Shown: positions 1 to 12,141, counted from the stretch's first letter. The stretch: 64,000 nt of DNA from Okapia johnstoni (GCA_024291935.2 CM044313.1:89791001-89855000), one strand, 5' to 3'. The notes: generated by a model from the sequence alone, not told the origin. Translations and numbers: made by a program.

Positions 1-161
1 AATGCAACAATAGGATGAACAAGTAACTATGATGAACAATATTAGAAAACTGTACTAGGAAACTTTGATTTCAGATTTGTCATACATTAAATATTTTCTG
101 AATGAAGCAAGTAACCATAAAGTTGCAATGAGTAAAAATTAATTGACCTAAAGAATATATA

Positions 162-378
162 GGGATTTCCCTGGCAGTCCAGTGATTGAGACTCCACATT
201 CCCAATGCAGGGAGACTAGGTTCAATGCCTAATCTGGGAACTAAATCTCACATTCCTCAACTAAAGATCCTACATGCTGCATGCTGCAACTAAAAATGGT
301 CTTGCATGTAGAAACTAAGACGTGGCCCAGCCAAATAAAAAATATATATGTGTATATATATATATATGTTTTTTTTTT
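162..378 (+). mobile_element. CHR-2-type tRNA-derived SINE
   Basis: Starts with the tRNA-like head of the cetartiodactyl CHR-2 family (reads like 'gatttccctggcagtccagtg', the B-box-like 'ggttcaatgcc' near 211) and ends in an AT-rich tail. It is flanked by a perfect 11-base target-site duplication, aagaatatata, at 151-161 and 379-389, which fixes both ends. The tail includes a TA microsatellite and a T run (about 340-378). Confidence 0.85.
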
Positions 379-616
379 AAGAATATATACTACAAAGGAC
401 ATTAAAAAACAGTACTAGGTACCTTACCTTAGATTCAGATTTGCTTCTTCATCAAGAAAGTTCTAATTTCAAACCCAGTGTTTTCTGATAGAGATTATCC
501 TCTGTAACTGAAATAGGGGGGAAAAAAAAAGGCAAGACAATAAGGGGCATTTATATTTAATGCCAGGATTAGGCAGAGGATGCCTTCTCCTCTCCGCTCC
601 ATCTACTATATAATAT

Positions 617-806
617 GTTAGTTGTTCAGTCATGTCCCACTCTTTGTGACCCCATGGACTGTAGCCCACCAGGCTCCTCTGTCCATGGGATTATCCAGGC
701 AAGAATACTGGAGTGGGTTACCATTTCCTTCTCCAGGGGATCTTCCCAACCCAGAGATCGAACTTGGGTCTCCTACATTGCAGGCAGATTCTTTATCATC
801 TGAGGC
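617..806 (-). mobile_element. Bov-tA SINE
   Basis: On the + strand it reads as the reverse complement of Bov-tA. The Bov-A body ('cccatggactgtagcccaccagg', then the 'caagaatactggagtggg' block) comes first and the tRNA-Glu-like head follows (near 755-800). The head is eroded at its outer end. No clear target-site duplication was seen. Confidence 0.9.
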
Positions 807-1075
807 AAAGAGGGTCACAAGTAAGATGACTACATTTAAATATGTGTATAGATGTATAATTTGTGGCTACAAATTTTAGCCAGTTTCTTTGACTTCAGTC
901 TTTTCCCCTTCAGGCCATTTACCACACTCTTGGCAGGCTTGTGCAGCTACTATTTCCTTGTGTACATTCTACTTCCAGTCTCCTTCTCTCCTTCTCTCTT
1001 TCTTGATCATTCTACTCCTTTGGATCTCACCTTAGGCTCACCACTAACCAGATCCCTCCTATTTCCACAGAGAAT
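807..1075. other. Unassigned pyrimidine-rich spacer
   Basis: Thymine- and cytosine-rich sequence between a Bov-tA and a BovB 3' end. An 84-codon open frame (852-1106, +) runs into the neighbouring repeat and resembles no protein I know. Confidence 0.5.
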
Positions 1076-1250
1076 TGTTGCTGTTCCATTACTAAGTCAT
1101 GTCTGACTCTTTGCAACCCCATCGACTGCAGCACACCAGGGTCCTCTGTCCTCTACTATCTCCTGGAGTTAGCTCAACTCATGTCCGTTGAGTCAGTGAT
1201 GCTATTTAACCATCTCATCCTCTGCTGCCCTTCTCCTTTTGCCTTCAATC
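1076..1250 (-). mobile_element. BovB LINE 3' end, 5'-truncated
   Basis: Matches the terminal BovB sequence read on the opposite strand. It has the 'cccat(g)gactgcagcacaccagg' block, then 'ctcaactcatgtccgttgagtc' and 'catctcatcctctgctgcc'. Only about 175 bases of the 3' end remain, with none of the reverse-transcriptase core. It is diverged, so it is probably an older insertion. Confidence 0.85.
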
Positions 1251-2190
1251 CACAGATAATCCATAATCCCTATTCTCCCCACCATCTGGAATTCTCACCA
1301 CACTGTTTTGTTTTCCCCTGTTCACTTATCTGAACTCCCCTGTTATGACTCTGGATCCAGAGACACTGTTTTGGATTGTTACCCTACTTTCCAGAAAAGA
1401 CTATTACAAACATTAATTTTGCAAACACACGTATATTTTCTCTTGTCAACTGTCACACATTGTAATGGCTTTATTAGCCGAATTTCTAAAAATTTTCACG
1501 TTGTTTGCTGGTATATTTTACTGATTCAATTGCTTCCATAAAATGGTCTTCATTATTTTGGTTTGATAATGGATGATTGCCAGGTTATTTTTGTCATTAA
1601 AATTACTAAGTCATAGACAAGTGCTCTTGGCTTCAAATAATCAATCTGGATGCTTCACTTCAATGAGGCATCACAAGCTTAAGGATTGCTTAATAATAGA
1701 TTTGAAGTTTATAAAAAGAATGTATGGATGATGGTAAACAGCTGTTTCCCTTTTCATTAACAGGAAAAAAATGAAAAATAGGCATAATAATTGTAATAGA
1801 AGGGCTTCAAGTTAGATAGTAGTTAGGGATTTTTATTTCTTCAGTCTTTTGTTAACAACAACAAAAAAGAAATGTTTTTGAAATTTTGTAAGGGTTAAGA
1901 GAATAGTCATGTTTCTCAAAGTTAAAATTTAGAGGCATGAAATAGAATTAATTTAAGGGACTTATCTTCTGATCTCCAACAATATATATATTTCCACTAT
2001 TTCTTTTTCTTTCCATTCCTTCCATTTCAACTGAATTCTAGTACCTTGCAATATGCTTCTAATAGCAATTTTGGTTTCTATACTTTCTCCTCTTCCATTT
2101 GCCCAACACATAATGTTAAATTGTTTTATTTGTAAAGCATATTAGACCATCCTGCTGCTGCAAATATTCAAGTACCTTTGCTCTGCATTT
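1251..2190. other. Unassigned AT-rich spacer
   Basis: No repeat family or gene was recognised. The longest open frame is 77 codons (1308-1541, +) and its translation resembles no known protein. Confidence 0.5.
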
Positions 2191-2530
2191 AAAATAAAAT
2201 CCAAACTCCTCATCAAGGCCTACAAGATCCAATGCCATTTGTCCTTCGTTTCACCAACTAATCACTCCCTCACTCAACATATTCAAATCATTGAATTTCT
2301 TTCCATTACTTACGTTCATCAAACTTCTTCATAGCTTAGTCTTTATAATCAGGGTTATGCCTGAACGTGCACCCTTCTCCCGTGGTCTTAACATATCTGG
2401 CTGTTTCTCATCAGATGTCTGCCAAAACATCACCTGTTCATGAAATATTTGGTGGTCATTCCAATCTAGCTAAGGCTGCTTCTTTTCTGTTCTTCTTGCT
2501 TTATTTCTTCTATGCAAATTAACACTGAAA
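2191..2530 (+). mobile_element. L2 LINE 3' fragment
   Basis: Reads like a degraded L2 3' region. It has 'aaaatccaaactcctcatcaaggcc' followed by 'tacaagatcc' near 2200-2230, then the characteristic tract around 'tgttcatgaaatatttggtgg' and a T-rich end. L2 is an ancient mammalian LINE and the heavy divergence fits that. Confidence 0.6.
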
Positions 2531-2588
2531 AAATCATCATGTATTTAGGCGTTCATATGTCTACTGTTTTCCTTGCGAGTCCACAAGT

Positions 2589-2797
2589 GAGTGAAAGACA
2601 CTTAGTAATGTCTGATTTTTTGCAACCCCGTGGACTATAGCCTGCAAGGCTCCTCTGTTCGTAGAATTCTCCAGGCAAGAATACTGGAGTGGGTAGCCAT
2701 TCCATTCTCCAGGGAAATCTTCTTGACCCAGCGATCAAGCCTGGATTTCCCACATTTCAAGCATAGTCTATTGTCTGAGCCATAAAGGAAGTCCCCA
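2589..2797 (-). mobile_element. Bov-tA SINE
   Basis: Reverse-complement Bov-tA with the Bov-A body at about 2589-2710 and the tRNA-like head ending 'gaagtcccc' at about 2797. It is diverged, with several substitutions in the head (for example 'acatttcaagcatag' in place of the usual box). Confidence 0.88.
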
Positions 2798-4032
2798 GGA
2801 GAGAAGTTTTCTCTTTTCACAACAGCATCCTCAGAACTTAAAAGAAAGAGTACACATAGCTAAATAGATGAACATTTGTGGCAAGTCTCATATTTAGAGC
2901 ACCGCTAGACCCAAGAAACAAAAGGAGAAGGCATAATGCTTCATGAAAATCATTGTTAATGCAGGTTTCATACTTTCTTTGAAAGTTTAATTATTGAAGT
3001 CACTCTACTGTTAATTAATTTAGTACATGTACATTAAGGTGTTTTTTTTTTCCTGAAATGTTCTATATTAACAAATATTAAAAGAATCTCTGTGGGTATT
3101 TGAGTGCAAACATTTTCTCTAATGGGACTACCCATGGAGAAAATTTTATAAATCTATGTGTAAGACAATATTAATTGTACCTGCCATGAAGCAAAAACAA
3201 AATAAATAGTAGCTGTTGCTGTAACAGAATAGCTGGTTTAATAGCTTGTACTAGATTTGCTGCTTTTTCATTTGAACATCTCTACATGGAAATGATATCA
3301 ATTAACTTAAACATTACAGCTTCTGTGAGCTGACTGTGTTTACTCTTGTAGCTTTTCAGTTTAAAAAAAAATAAGAGTATAGCATCTTCTATGTACAGAA
3401 TATCATCCAAATAGAATTTTGTGTACCAATAGTCTTCCCACAGTGGTTATATAATATTTATGTACACATAATGACACTTTATTATTCCACAAATAACAAA
3501 TGTGTACAGGAGCATCTTATCATAAGTGTTCAAATAAACTATGATCAAGATATTACTGTGAAGTGTTATAAAATTATTGGATATATTTTGCTAGCTGGAA
3601 GCATACCCAAAACCAAATAACTTCAGAATTATCAGTGAACACATGGCTTTGATATATCTGAATAATCAACTGAAACTGCTTGCAAGCTGCTTCCAAATGG
3701 GTAGAGGAAACAGTAATATTCTATATAATTGTTCTATTCTTTTTTTAAAATTTTGATCAATCTCCAGAGGCTAACAGTTATTTTTATCTATAAAATCACA
3801 ATTTATATGACATCTATAGAAGTGATATTAATTAAGTTATTACGTGAAAATACTCATTGATGTGAAAGACTTTTAGCAGTAAGGTGGCATGACCGAAGGA
3901 CCAACTGAGAACATACACTCTGGGGAAGACGAGATCAGATACCTTGAAGACACTGTATATCTTCGTCATGATATAATGATTTCATCTTTGTGAATTTCTC
4001 TATTGCTCATATATTCTCAAAAAGGGATCAAT
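2798..4032. other. Repeat-free AT-rich interval
   Basis: About 1.2 kb in which I recognise no transposon, RNA gene or exon. Stops occur in all frames, so long coding sequence is excluded. Such a stretch between dense repeats could hold conserved non-coding sequence, but the sequence alone does not show it. Confidence 0.5.
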
Positions 4033-4260
4033 GGGCTTCCAAGGTGGTGCTAGTGGTAAAGAGGCCTGCTGCCAAAGCCGAGACCTAAAAGATGTGGGTT
4101 CGTTCCCTGGGTCAGGAAAATTCCCATCCCCTGGAGGAGGAAATGGCAACCCACTCCAGCATTCTTGCCAGGAGAATCCCATGGACAGAGGAGCCTGGCA
4201 GGGATAGTCCACTGGGTCACAAACAGTCAGACACAATTGAAGCAACTTAGTACACACACA
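4033..4260 (+). mobile_element. Bov-tA SINE
   Basis: Sense Bov-tA. The tRNA-Glu-like head begins 'gggcttcc' and its B box reads 'gggttcgttccctgg' near 4098. The Bov-A body follows and the element ends in a short CA-rich tail ('tacacacaca'). The head carries a few extra bases relative to neighbouring copies. Confidence 0.9.
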
Positions 4261-4919
4261 TCAGCTCTCATGAGTGATCTCAGAAACATGCTTAGATGAG
4301 TGCTCTCTTAAAGAAATATTTCCTTGTATCTTAGCTCCTGTATGAGCTATGAGCCAAATCTCTTTCCTGAAAGTTACATCATTCATTTGTCCTTTCTTTC
4401 CCTTTTTGATTCCTCTGATTATCCTCCATACATCACTAGTCATTTGTTATCTCAACTTTTTGAAATTCAAAATTATTTTATTTCTTAGTTCTTATCCCAG
4501 GGATATAAACCTTGACCTCATGTTTTCACTAATTCTTATTTCATAGTAAATGTTTCCATACCATTAAATGTTAACTAAATGTTAACTGCCACAAATCTAT
4601 ATACTCCATTGAAATCTTTCTTCTGAGTTTCAGACTCACATATGCAGGGGTCAGATGGCTTCACCTTCATATCTTTAAGGTGCTTTACTGTTTTTCTGTT
4701 GAAAACCTAACTCTTTTTTCCCTTTTTTTCCCAATCTACTTCTAAGCCTAAGTTCTCTACTTCAGCTGTATCGTTAGTATCCCAAAGTACATGATCTGTT
4801 ATAGTTTACATCAATCCATCTCTTATCTGGCCCTCTATTAGTTAGTCACTAACTTTTCATTCTGACTTAGAAACAGTTCTTTGGACTTTAGCTCTTACCC
4901 CATTACATCTCATGGCCTA
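4261..4919. other. Unassigned spacer
   Basis: No recognisable repeat or gene. The two short open frames (4261-4443 minus, 4349-4546 plus) overlap each other antisense and look random. Confidence 0.45.
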
Positions 4920-4934
4920 TTATATATATATGTA

Positions 4935-5006
<72 letters not shown>
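4920..5006. repeat. TA/TG compound microsatellite
   Basis: A short TA run, then about 12 TG repeats (about 4933-4956), then about 25 uninterrupted TA repeats to 5006. Long pure TA arrays are usually length-polymorphic and can extrude cruciforms. It lies 40 bases upstream of a Bov-tA. Confidence 0.95.
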
Positions 5007-5013
<7 letters not shown>

Positions 5014-5046
5014 TTATTTAGCTTTATTCCATTACTGTTATCATGA

Positions 5047-5258
5047 GGGCTTCCTAGGTGATTCAGTGGTAAAGAATCCCCCTGTCAATGCAGGAAATGT
5101 GAGTTCAATCCCTGGCTCAGAAAGATCCCCTGGAATAAGAAATGGCAGCCCACTCCAGTATTCTTGCTTGGAAAATCCCATGGATAGAGGAAGTTACAGG
5201 AAGTCTACTGTCCACAGGGTCACAAAGAGTTGAACTTGACTGAGCACCCACACACGAG
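5047..5258 (+). mobile_element. Bov-tA SINE
   Basis: Sense copy starting 'gggcttcctagg'. The B-box-like 'gagttcaatccctgg' is near 5102 and the Bov-A body ends 'gactgagcaccc', followed by a short CA/GA tail. The body has an altered stretch near 5185-5205 ('gaggaagttacaggaag'). Confidence 0.9.
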
Positions 5259-6617
5259 CACGAGATCCTTTTCTGTGGACTACTGCCAAGGCTTTTTAAT
5301 TGGATTCTCTGCCCATTGTTCCTACCTATCCAAATCCAATTACTTTTATGATACAGAATATAAATCAAATGTTACCCATAGTTTAAAGACTTCAGGTAGC
5401 TAGCTATTAGGTACAATATAAAGTCTAATTTCCTCTACATGATAACCAGGTCCTCCACACTTTGAACAGTTATCCACTTCAGTGCCGTTTGCTGTGGTTT
5501 TCCATGTTCAAGTCCCAATTTAAAGAGTACAGTATACATTTTTCTTCACAAGAAAATATAGGGCACTAGTTAGAAATGCTTCATCAGAGGGTGACATTTA
5601 AGACATAAAACAGTTTAGGAGTATGTGGTGAGTGAAGGAGTAAGAAGATGAGAATTCTTATGAGTTGGGAAATTTTATGTGTGTACAGATGAGAATGTGC
5701 GAGTTTACATAACTCAGAACTAAAAGTACCATGACATACATAGACTGTCTATTTGTAGTTGGCTGTGTACATGTCGTGTGACATATGTTTACATTTCTAA
5801 ACAAGTGGGGATGAAGAAGTCTATTTCTCAATGCTTATTTTTATATTTCCCCAAAATTCAGTTTGCCTTTTATGCCATGAAGTATTTACCTTAAGTGTTT
5901 GGAGAAAAACAGTTACATGCAAAATAGTTATTTAAAAACTTTTTCTTTTCCCATTTGGATTTCCTAGAGTACAGAATACAACTATATTCTACTCTTACTA
6001 GTAAAACAGATTGGATTTAACTTAAAAAATATAAATCATTGTTTTTCTAGGTAGTAAATCTATGACATTTCTTCCTTAGTTTCATTGTCTCATCTCTCTT
6101 TTAGCATTTTAGATCTGCAAGACTATTAAATCATTCACTGTAGACTAAAGAGAACTTGGGGAAACATCTAATATCCAATTAGGTTATTTTACACTTCATC
6201 AAAATATGAACTGTTCCAGCTTTGCGAAACGCTCGTTAGGCATTCTGTGAGTCAAAGAAGTCCAAGATAGTAGGAAATTCTCTAACATCATGACCTGATG
6301 GTCTTTTGCAGACTTATTTCTCCCCGGACCTTCAGGTATCTCTCTCACTGAGCCCATAATCTGAAAGTGCCAGGCCTGCCTGCCTCTGTGCTCTAGATTG
6401 AGCCATTGCTTCCGCTTACATAGCCTGTAAGATCCTATAATAAAACCCACATGAACTTTTCAGCCAACACAATGTTTCCAGTTTCTACAGGCAAACTCCA
6501 GCTCGAATGCCAGTGAATCATTTGTTGACTCCAAAACACCCACCAGTGCCAAATACCACACATTTAACCACTACATGTAGGTGTCTTAGGAACACTGTGT
6601 TTAAAACCCAAGTCAAG
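5259..6617. other. Unassigned AT-rich interval
   Basis: About 1.36 kb with no repeat family I recognise. The longest open frame is 83 codons (6199-6450, minus), with a basic composition and no familiar motif. No splice-bounded exon could be argued for. Confidence 0.45.
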
Positions 6618-6712
6618 GGAGGGGATATATGTATACCTCTGGCTGATTCATGTTGAGGTTTGACAGAAAACAACAAAATTCTGTAAAGCAATAAATTAAT
6701 TAAAAAAAAAAA
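6618..6712 (+). mobile_element. L1 3' terminus (ruminant-type), strongly 5'-truncated
   Basis: Reads like the last about 95 bases of a ruminant L1. It has 'ggggatatatgtatacctctgg' sliding into 'ctgattcatgttgaggt', then 'attctgtaaagcaataaattaatt' and a 12-base A run. Similar words (aaacccaagtcaa upstream, aaccaagtcaa downstream) are a probable imperfect target-site duplication. Confidence 0.75.
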
Positions 6713-7058
6713 ACCCAAAACCAAACCAAGTCAATATCTTGCCTTGCCTTCCACTTCAAGTATGCCTTCACCATAATCATTCTGTGCTATGCCTTTTTAT
6801 GTTTCTCTCCCTAACCTGTGGAATTCAAGGGCAGATATTGTGGCTTGAGTATTTGGCCTGAAATGAAGGCAGTCAATAATGAATGAACTGAAGTTAAAGA
6901 GCCCTAATAACTGTATGTTTGAGAGAGGTTATTTTTATATTATTTTATTTTTCCACTAAAATATATAAAACAGAATTCTTAAATAAGAGTTTTGATAGAA
7001 GGCAAGCATGAACATGAATTTGATATTGATTTCTTCATATTCATTATAGTATCTGTGA
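6713..7058. other. Unassigned spacer
   Basis: AT-rich sequence between an L1 3' end and a Bov-tA. Nothing recognised. Confidence 0.45.
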
Positions 7059-7277
7059 GTGGTAAGTCACTTCAGTCATATCTGACTGACTGTGACCCCA
7101 TGGACTGTAGCCGCCCAGGCTCCTCTGTCCATGGGATTCTCCAGGCAACAATACTTGAGTGGGTTGCCATGCCCTCCTCCAGGAGATCTTCCTGACCTGG
7201 GGATTGAACCCAAGTCTCTTATATCTCCTGCATTGACAGGTGGGTTCTTTACCACTAGCATCACCTAGGAAGCCCCA
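7059..7277 (-). mobile_element. Bov-tA SINE
   Basis: Reverse-complement Bov-tA. The Bov-A body holds the 'cccatggactgtagccgccc' block and the 'ccaggcaacaatacttgagtgg' motif. The tRNA head ends 'aggaagcccc'. Flanking words 'tatctgtgag' and 'tatctgtag' suggest an imperfect target-site duplication. Confidence 0.92.
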
Positions 7278-8931
7278 ATATTATCTGTAGTCTCTACTAT
7301 TATTTCTCTGGGATTTCATTTCTGTAGACATAGTACTTGAAATTGAGTCTTTGTGATACTCTGCAAAGGAAGTTTGCTTTAGATCTTTAAAAGGTGGTTT
7401 TTTTCCCCTTTGAATTGTAAAAAATAGCCCTAGTCTTTTATTAAGCTTCTGGTAACAGAGTCCAAAAGACAACAAAATGCATCTTTATTTCTATTTACAC
7501 AGTACTGTATACTGAGTGGGTCAAGGTTTTGAGACCCTGCTTTTATCTTTAGCTTTTTTCCCCTTCCATTCTGGTCTCACAAATGTTTTACTTGGGTTCT
7601 TATACTCTGGGCTGCCAGTGTTATCTATATTTTGGGAGCACTTTGCTGCATGCAATCTACTCATTTGTGTCTTCTGTTTTCAATCATCTTCTTTTATACA
7701 GAAACATTTCCAGCACTGAAGTGTTTGAGCACTCCCTCCTATATTTCACTTAAAACATCATGACACTGGAAATCAATTTATTTGGTTGTATACAGAAAAT
7801 AGAACTTTTGCTCATCAGCACATTTATTCCATTTAGAAAAAAAAAATACTTGTGTTTTGTGGTTTGGCTCTACACACATTTTATTTAAAGACTTTTTCAA
7901 ATATTTATTGCCTGAAAAACCTTTAAACATTTATTTCTCCAAAGTCATCAAATGGCTAGTATCTTCAATTTCTCATTTTATCAGTTTTACTCAGTCATGA
8001 TAGCAAGTGTTTGCCACGTAGGGGAAAGTATTCTTTTCTACTCTGATTTATTTAGATTGAGATACATATTTCTTGAGTCAACAGAATACAATAATTTGGA
8101 AAGAAAAACATGCACTACTCCCACAGCTACTTACCGATATATTACTGAATTAATATTGAAAAAGAAGAGGTCCTAATTAATAAGAAAATATTGATTATAT
8201 TTTTTATAAGACAAAGTTAGAAAACCTAGGAATCATGAGGTATTACTTGAGAGTCATCTATTTTGTCATGCTCTTCTTGGAGAAATTTTGAGCCATAGAA
8301 CTCAGTGTGCAACTTCATTTATAATTAAATTGCTTATAAATGAAATAAAAATATTCACTCAAGTACAATATGAGTTTATTTGGACATTTGCCTTGAATGT
8401 TTAAATATCATCCTAATTTTAAAAATCACAAGTTGTTGATTATAGATAAAGCCTCTCTGTAGAAGAACCTTTCAATAACAGTATTTTAATCATTTTTCTT
8501 ACACATTAATTATTTATGTGTCTTGGCATTTTGAGTTTTAGCTTATTTTTGCCTATATTTAAATTGTTAAAGTATTCATTGCATCCAAGATTTGGAACCA
8601 TTAAGGGGGATGAGCTAGGCCATCAGAATGAAAACTAATGTTAGGAGATGAAGGGGCAATTCAAGTCACCTAATGTCTCCTACTTACGCAGTTCTGAGTT
8701 TGAAGTCTTCCATGATTCTGTATACAGTTTCCTTTGGGAGCCTGCTCTGTGTCCATCTATAACAGGTTTAAGCTTTTATCTTCCTAAAGTCAAAGTTTGA
8801 AATGTAAAAACTCTAATGAAAACAACTGAAGTTAAATTTTCTTATTTAAGCATACTGTAGAATTTTACAGATGTATTTTGTTCAGAACTAGATAGCATGA
8901 TGATTTGATAGATTATGATAAGATATTGCAT
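7278..8931. other. Unassigned AT-rich interval
   Basis: About 1.65 kb with no recognised repeat or gene. The open frames are 75 codons or shorter (7281-7475, 7516-7719, 7952-8176) and overlap no motif. A short A run lies near 7840. Confidence 0.45.
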
Positions 8932-8944
8932 TAATAGAGGTATA

Positions 8945-9262
8945 GGGAAGTGAAGTGAAAGTCATTCAGTTGTGTTTGACTCCTTGCGACCCCATGGACT
9001 ATGCAGTTCATGGAATTCTTCAGGCCAGAATACTGGAGTGGGTCGCCTTTCCCTTCTCCAGGGGATCTTCCCAACCCAGAGATCAACCCAGGTCTCCTGC
9101 ATTGCGGGCAGAGTCTTTACCAGCTGAGCCACAAGAGAAGCCCAAGAATACTGGAGTGGGTAGCCTATCCCTTCTCCAGTGAGTCTTCCCAACCCAGGAA
9201 TCGAACCAGGGTCTCCTGAATTGCAGGAAGATTCTTTACCAACTGAGCTATCAGGGAAGCCC
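8945..9262 (-). mobile_element. Bov-tA1-like SINE with duplicated tRNA head
   Basis: Read on the minus strand it is tRNA-like head, a short Bov-A start, a second tRNA-like head, then a full Bov-A body. The head motif occurs twice on the + strand, at about 9061-9141 and 9175-9260. A perfect 13-base target-site duplication (taatagaggtata, 8932-8944 and 9263-9275) flanks the whole, so it inserted as one 318-base unit. It looks like the known Bov-tA1 arrangement. Confidence 0.9.
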
Positions 9263-9275
9263 TAATAGAGGTATA

Positions 9276-10394
9276 ATCAATAACAATTTAATACATTGCT
9301 GTGACAAGTATTGAAAATTAAATGGAGAAGAGAGGACAAAATATGTAGGTTTATTAAATTTTAAAACAATAAAACGTGGTTTTAAATATATTGGAATTCC
9401 TTGCAACAAGGTGTCATCATGATATGTGCACACCTGTAATGTTAGGACTGTTTAAGTTGTTAGTTTTCCAAATGTAGACAACTACAGTAAAATTCCTACT
9501 CTGCCACATTGACACTATATCCAGATTTGCACCTTTTTCTGTTCGGTCTCTGTTAAACCAGGTACACACATAATAAAACAGTGATATTGCTCAGTCTTTC
9601 TTATGTCACTTTTTTGCACTATTCATTAGAAGTAAGGGAAGGTGACCTTATTTCGTTTAAATAGCTGCTATTGTTGTGGGGTTTGGGGAGTGATAATTGG
9701 ATGTCTCCAAATAGTCTCTGAAGACCAATTAACAAAAGGAAGATATGCATTGTGACTGTCTCTGTTTCAATTAAATGTCTACTTTAACTGGTACTCGGTA
9801 GAGATACAGCTTCCATATATATGAACTGTGTTATGCTATACTCATACAAAAATTACACTTTGCAGAAATTAATTTCTAAATATGAAACTGTTTTCTTTCA
9901 ACTGTAAGATGAACCAATTATTATACTTAATACAATGTAAATATTTTTAACCTTCTAAATTTCTCTGTCATAATCAGCTCAGTTGCTAGAATAACAAACT
10001 AAACAACATATTTTAAGTTATATGATTTTGCTATTCATCGGCAAAAATATTTAATTTTGAAAACTTGTCATATCTTCACAAATTGATCTTTACCTTTAAC
10101 ATAATTACATTTTTAAAAATCGCAATGTGATGCTTGTTTGTTTGCTTGCTTAACTCTTCAAAACAATATAATGATGACAGTTTTCATTTATGGAAGAACA
10201 ATGAAGAGATATTTGAATCAGAATGGCATGAAATTTCTGACTCATGATTTAGGGAATACATCATGAAACAAAAGAGGTTTTGTTCCATCGTGAGTATAGA
10301 CAGGTCAAAGAGGGGTTAGTGATTTTCAGAAGACCTAATACTGAGAAGTATTTCATATTTATAATACGAAAGTATATTTAGTCAGCTCATAATA
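9276..10394. other. Unassigned AT-rich interval
   Basis: About 1.1 kb between a SINE and a MIR. No repeat, RNA gene or exon recognised. Open frames are 60 codons or shorter. Confidence 0.45.
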
Positions 10395-10560
10395 ATTAAC
10401 GATATACCAGGTTCTTTTCATGCATTCTTTGTACATAGTTATTCTCTTACCAATGCATCATGTGTGTGCTATTATAATCCCCATTTCAAGTTGAGGAAAC
10501 AGACCATTGGTTTTCTGAGCTTTTCCAGGGTCATGCAGATAGTAAAGGTAGACTATGTTT
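10395..10560 (+). mobile_element. MIR SINE
   Basis: Shows the MIR core order: a decayed 'accaggttcttttcatgcattc' block, then 'attataatccccatttcaag' leading to 'ttgaggaaacaga', then the 'ggtcatgcagatagtaa' block. Divergence is high, as expected for this ancient tRNA-derived SINE. Confidence 0.75.
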
Positions 10561-10654
10561 CCTAACACTACAAATTAAATATTATGGTAAAGGGGGCATT
10601 TCAAGTCCATAGTTTATAAAAATGATCCAATTAAAGTTTTTGGGTTTTTTGGGG

Positions 10655-10886
10655 GGGCTTCCCATGTGATACTAATGATAAAGAACCCTCATGCCAATGC
10701 AGATTAGACATAAGAGACGTGGGTTCGATCCTTGGGTTGGGAAGATCCCCTGGAGAAGGTAACAGCAACCCACTCCAGTATTCTTGCCTGGAGAATCTCA
10801 TGAACAGAAGAGCCTGGCCATTTACAGTCCATGGGTTTGCAAAAACTCGGACATGACCAAAGCAACTAACCACCCACACAGCACAG
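10655..10886 (+). mobile_element. Bov-tA SINE
   Basis: Sense copy beginning 'gggcttcccatgtg', with B box 'gggttcgatccttgg' near 10721 and a Bov-A body ending at the 'acccacaca' tail. It abuts a G run at 10651-10657. The B box keeps its CpG. Confidence 0.92.
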
Positions 10887-11949
10887 AGTATTCTCAAAAG
10901 CTAAATATTTACCTGATAACATTAATAAAGATATATTCTTGTTTAGTTTAAGATTTAAACATAAAAAAGAACAAAACATAGAGATGGCTATCTTTAAATT
11001 TTATAAGAGAAATATGTCCTTTAAGGTGACACACCATTAATACCTTTAAATTATAAAAAGCTCTTACATGTCTTGAGGAAAAAAATTGATTTCTCAGTAG
11101 AACAATTAGCTAAATAATACAAAGAGATGAAATTTTGATTATCAGTTAGAACTAATAGTTAACCAAGTTCAAATTAATGAATATTTTTAGTGATTAAAAT
11201 GGATTTCATACAGAGAGCATGTTCTGTAATACTGGTACGATAAAAGCAGTACATTTTCTAGTAAGGCAATTTGTTATTCTGTGTCAAAAATATTTAAAAA
11301 AATATACATATTCTTTGAACCATAAATTCTACTTCTAACAGAGTATCACAAATGTATTTCAAGTAACAAAATGTCCAACAGTATAAACCTGATTTAAGCT
11401 ACAGAACATGACATACCAGCTAAAAAATGCCTCACGTAGTCAGAGACTGACAAGAAGTTTGCTGTAGTTAGAATGAAATTATGTCAGCCATTGAAGGATT
11501 TGACTGTTTTATTACAGAGTTGTTTTTTTTTTTCATGAGTTAGAGATAAAAATTATTATGCCAGAGTAACATTTTTTAAAATGTCTTGCTGTCTTTAATA
11601 CAGTAATATACATTTAATGTACAAAATACAATAGCATTACTGTTTCAAAATACATAACTACAGTGACCCATACATAAAATACTCGGTATGTTTCAGTATA
11701 GTTGCCTTCGCTAATTTGTCTTCCCCAAACATTAACTTGAACTCACAGTCTTAGAAATAAGAATGCTTAAAATCTAGATGAGTGAAACCTGAGAGACATA
11801 CATTAGCACTCATGATAGACAACCATCTGATCCTTTGTGTTTCACTAGTTCTATTACGATTGATCAGATCAGTACTCCTTCCCCACACAAGAGTTTTCTC
11901 TCATATAAGATTGTGTGTTTAATAGCATGTTATTAGCATGTTTCCCGGA
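10887..11949. other. Unassigned AT-rich interval
   Basis: About 1.06 kb with no recognised repeat or coding region. Stops are frequent in all frames. Confidence 0.45.
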
Positions 11950-11980
11950 AAACACTACTGACAGGATGTACTGAGAAGTA

Positions 11981-12005
11981 GGGGTGGCCGTGGGGGTGGG
12001 TTGGG
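11981..12005 (+). other. Potential G-quadruplex motif
   Basis: Four G runs of three or more (11981-11984, 11992-11996, 11998-12000, 12003-12005) with loops of seven, one and two bases satisfy the usual G-quadruplex pattern. It lies in the GA-rich part of the old repeat and precedes a purine-rich run to about 12037. Confidence 0.6.
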
Positions 12006-12141
12006 AAGAGAGAGAGGGGGAGAGGGAGGGAGAGGTTTATTATAAGAGGTTTATTATAAGGAATTGGTGCAAATGACTGGAACCTGAGGAGTCCCAAATT
12101 CTGCTGGATGAGTCATCAAGCCCGAGGCCAGGTCCCAAGTA

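Noticed and set aside
4920..5006. Promoter or origin signal from the long TA tract
   Set aside because: It is a simple microsatellite. No other promoter or origin feature supports it.
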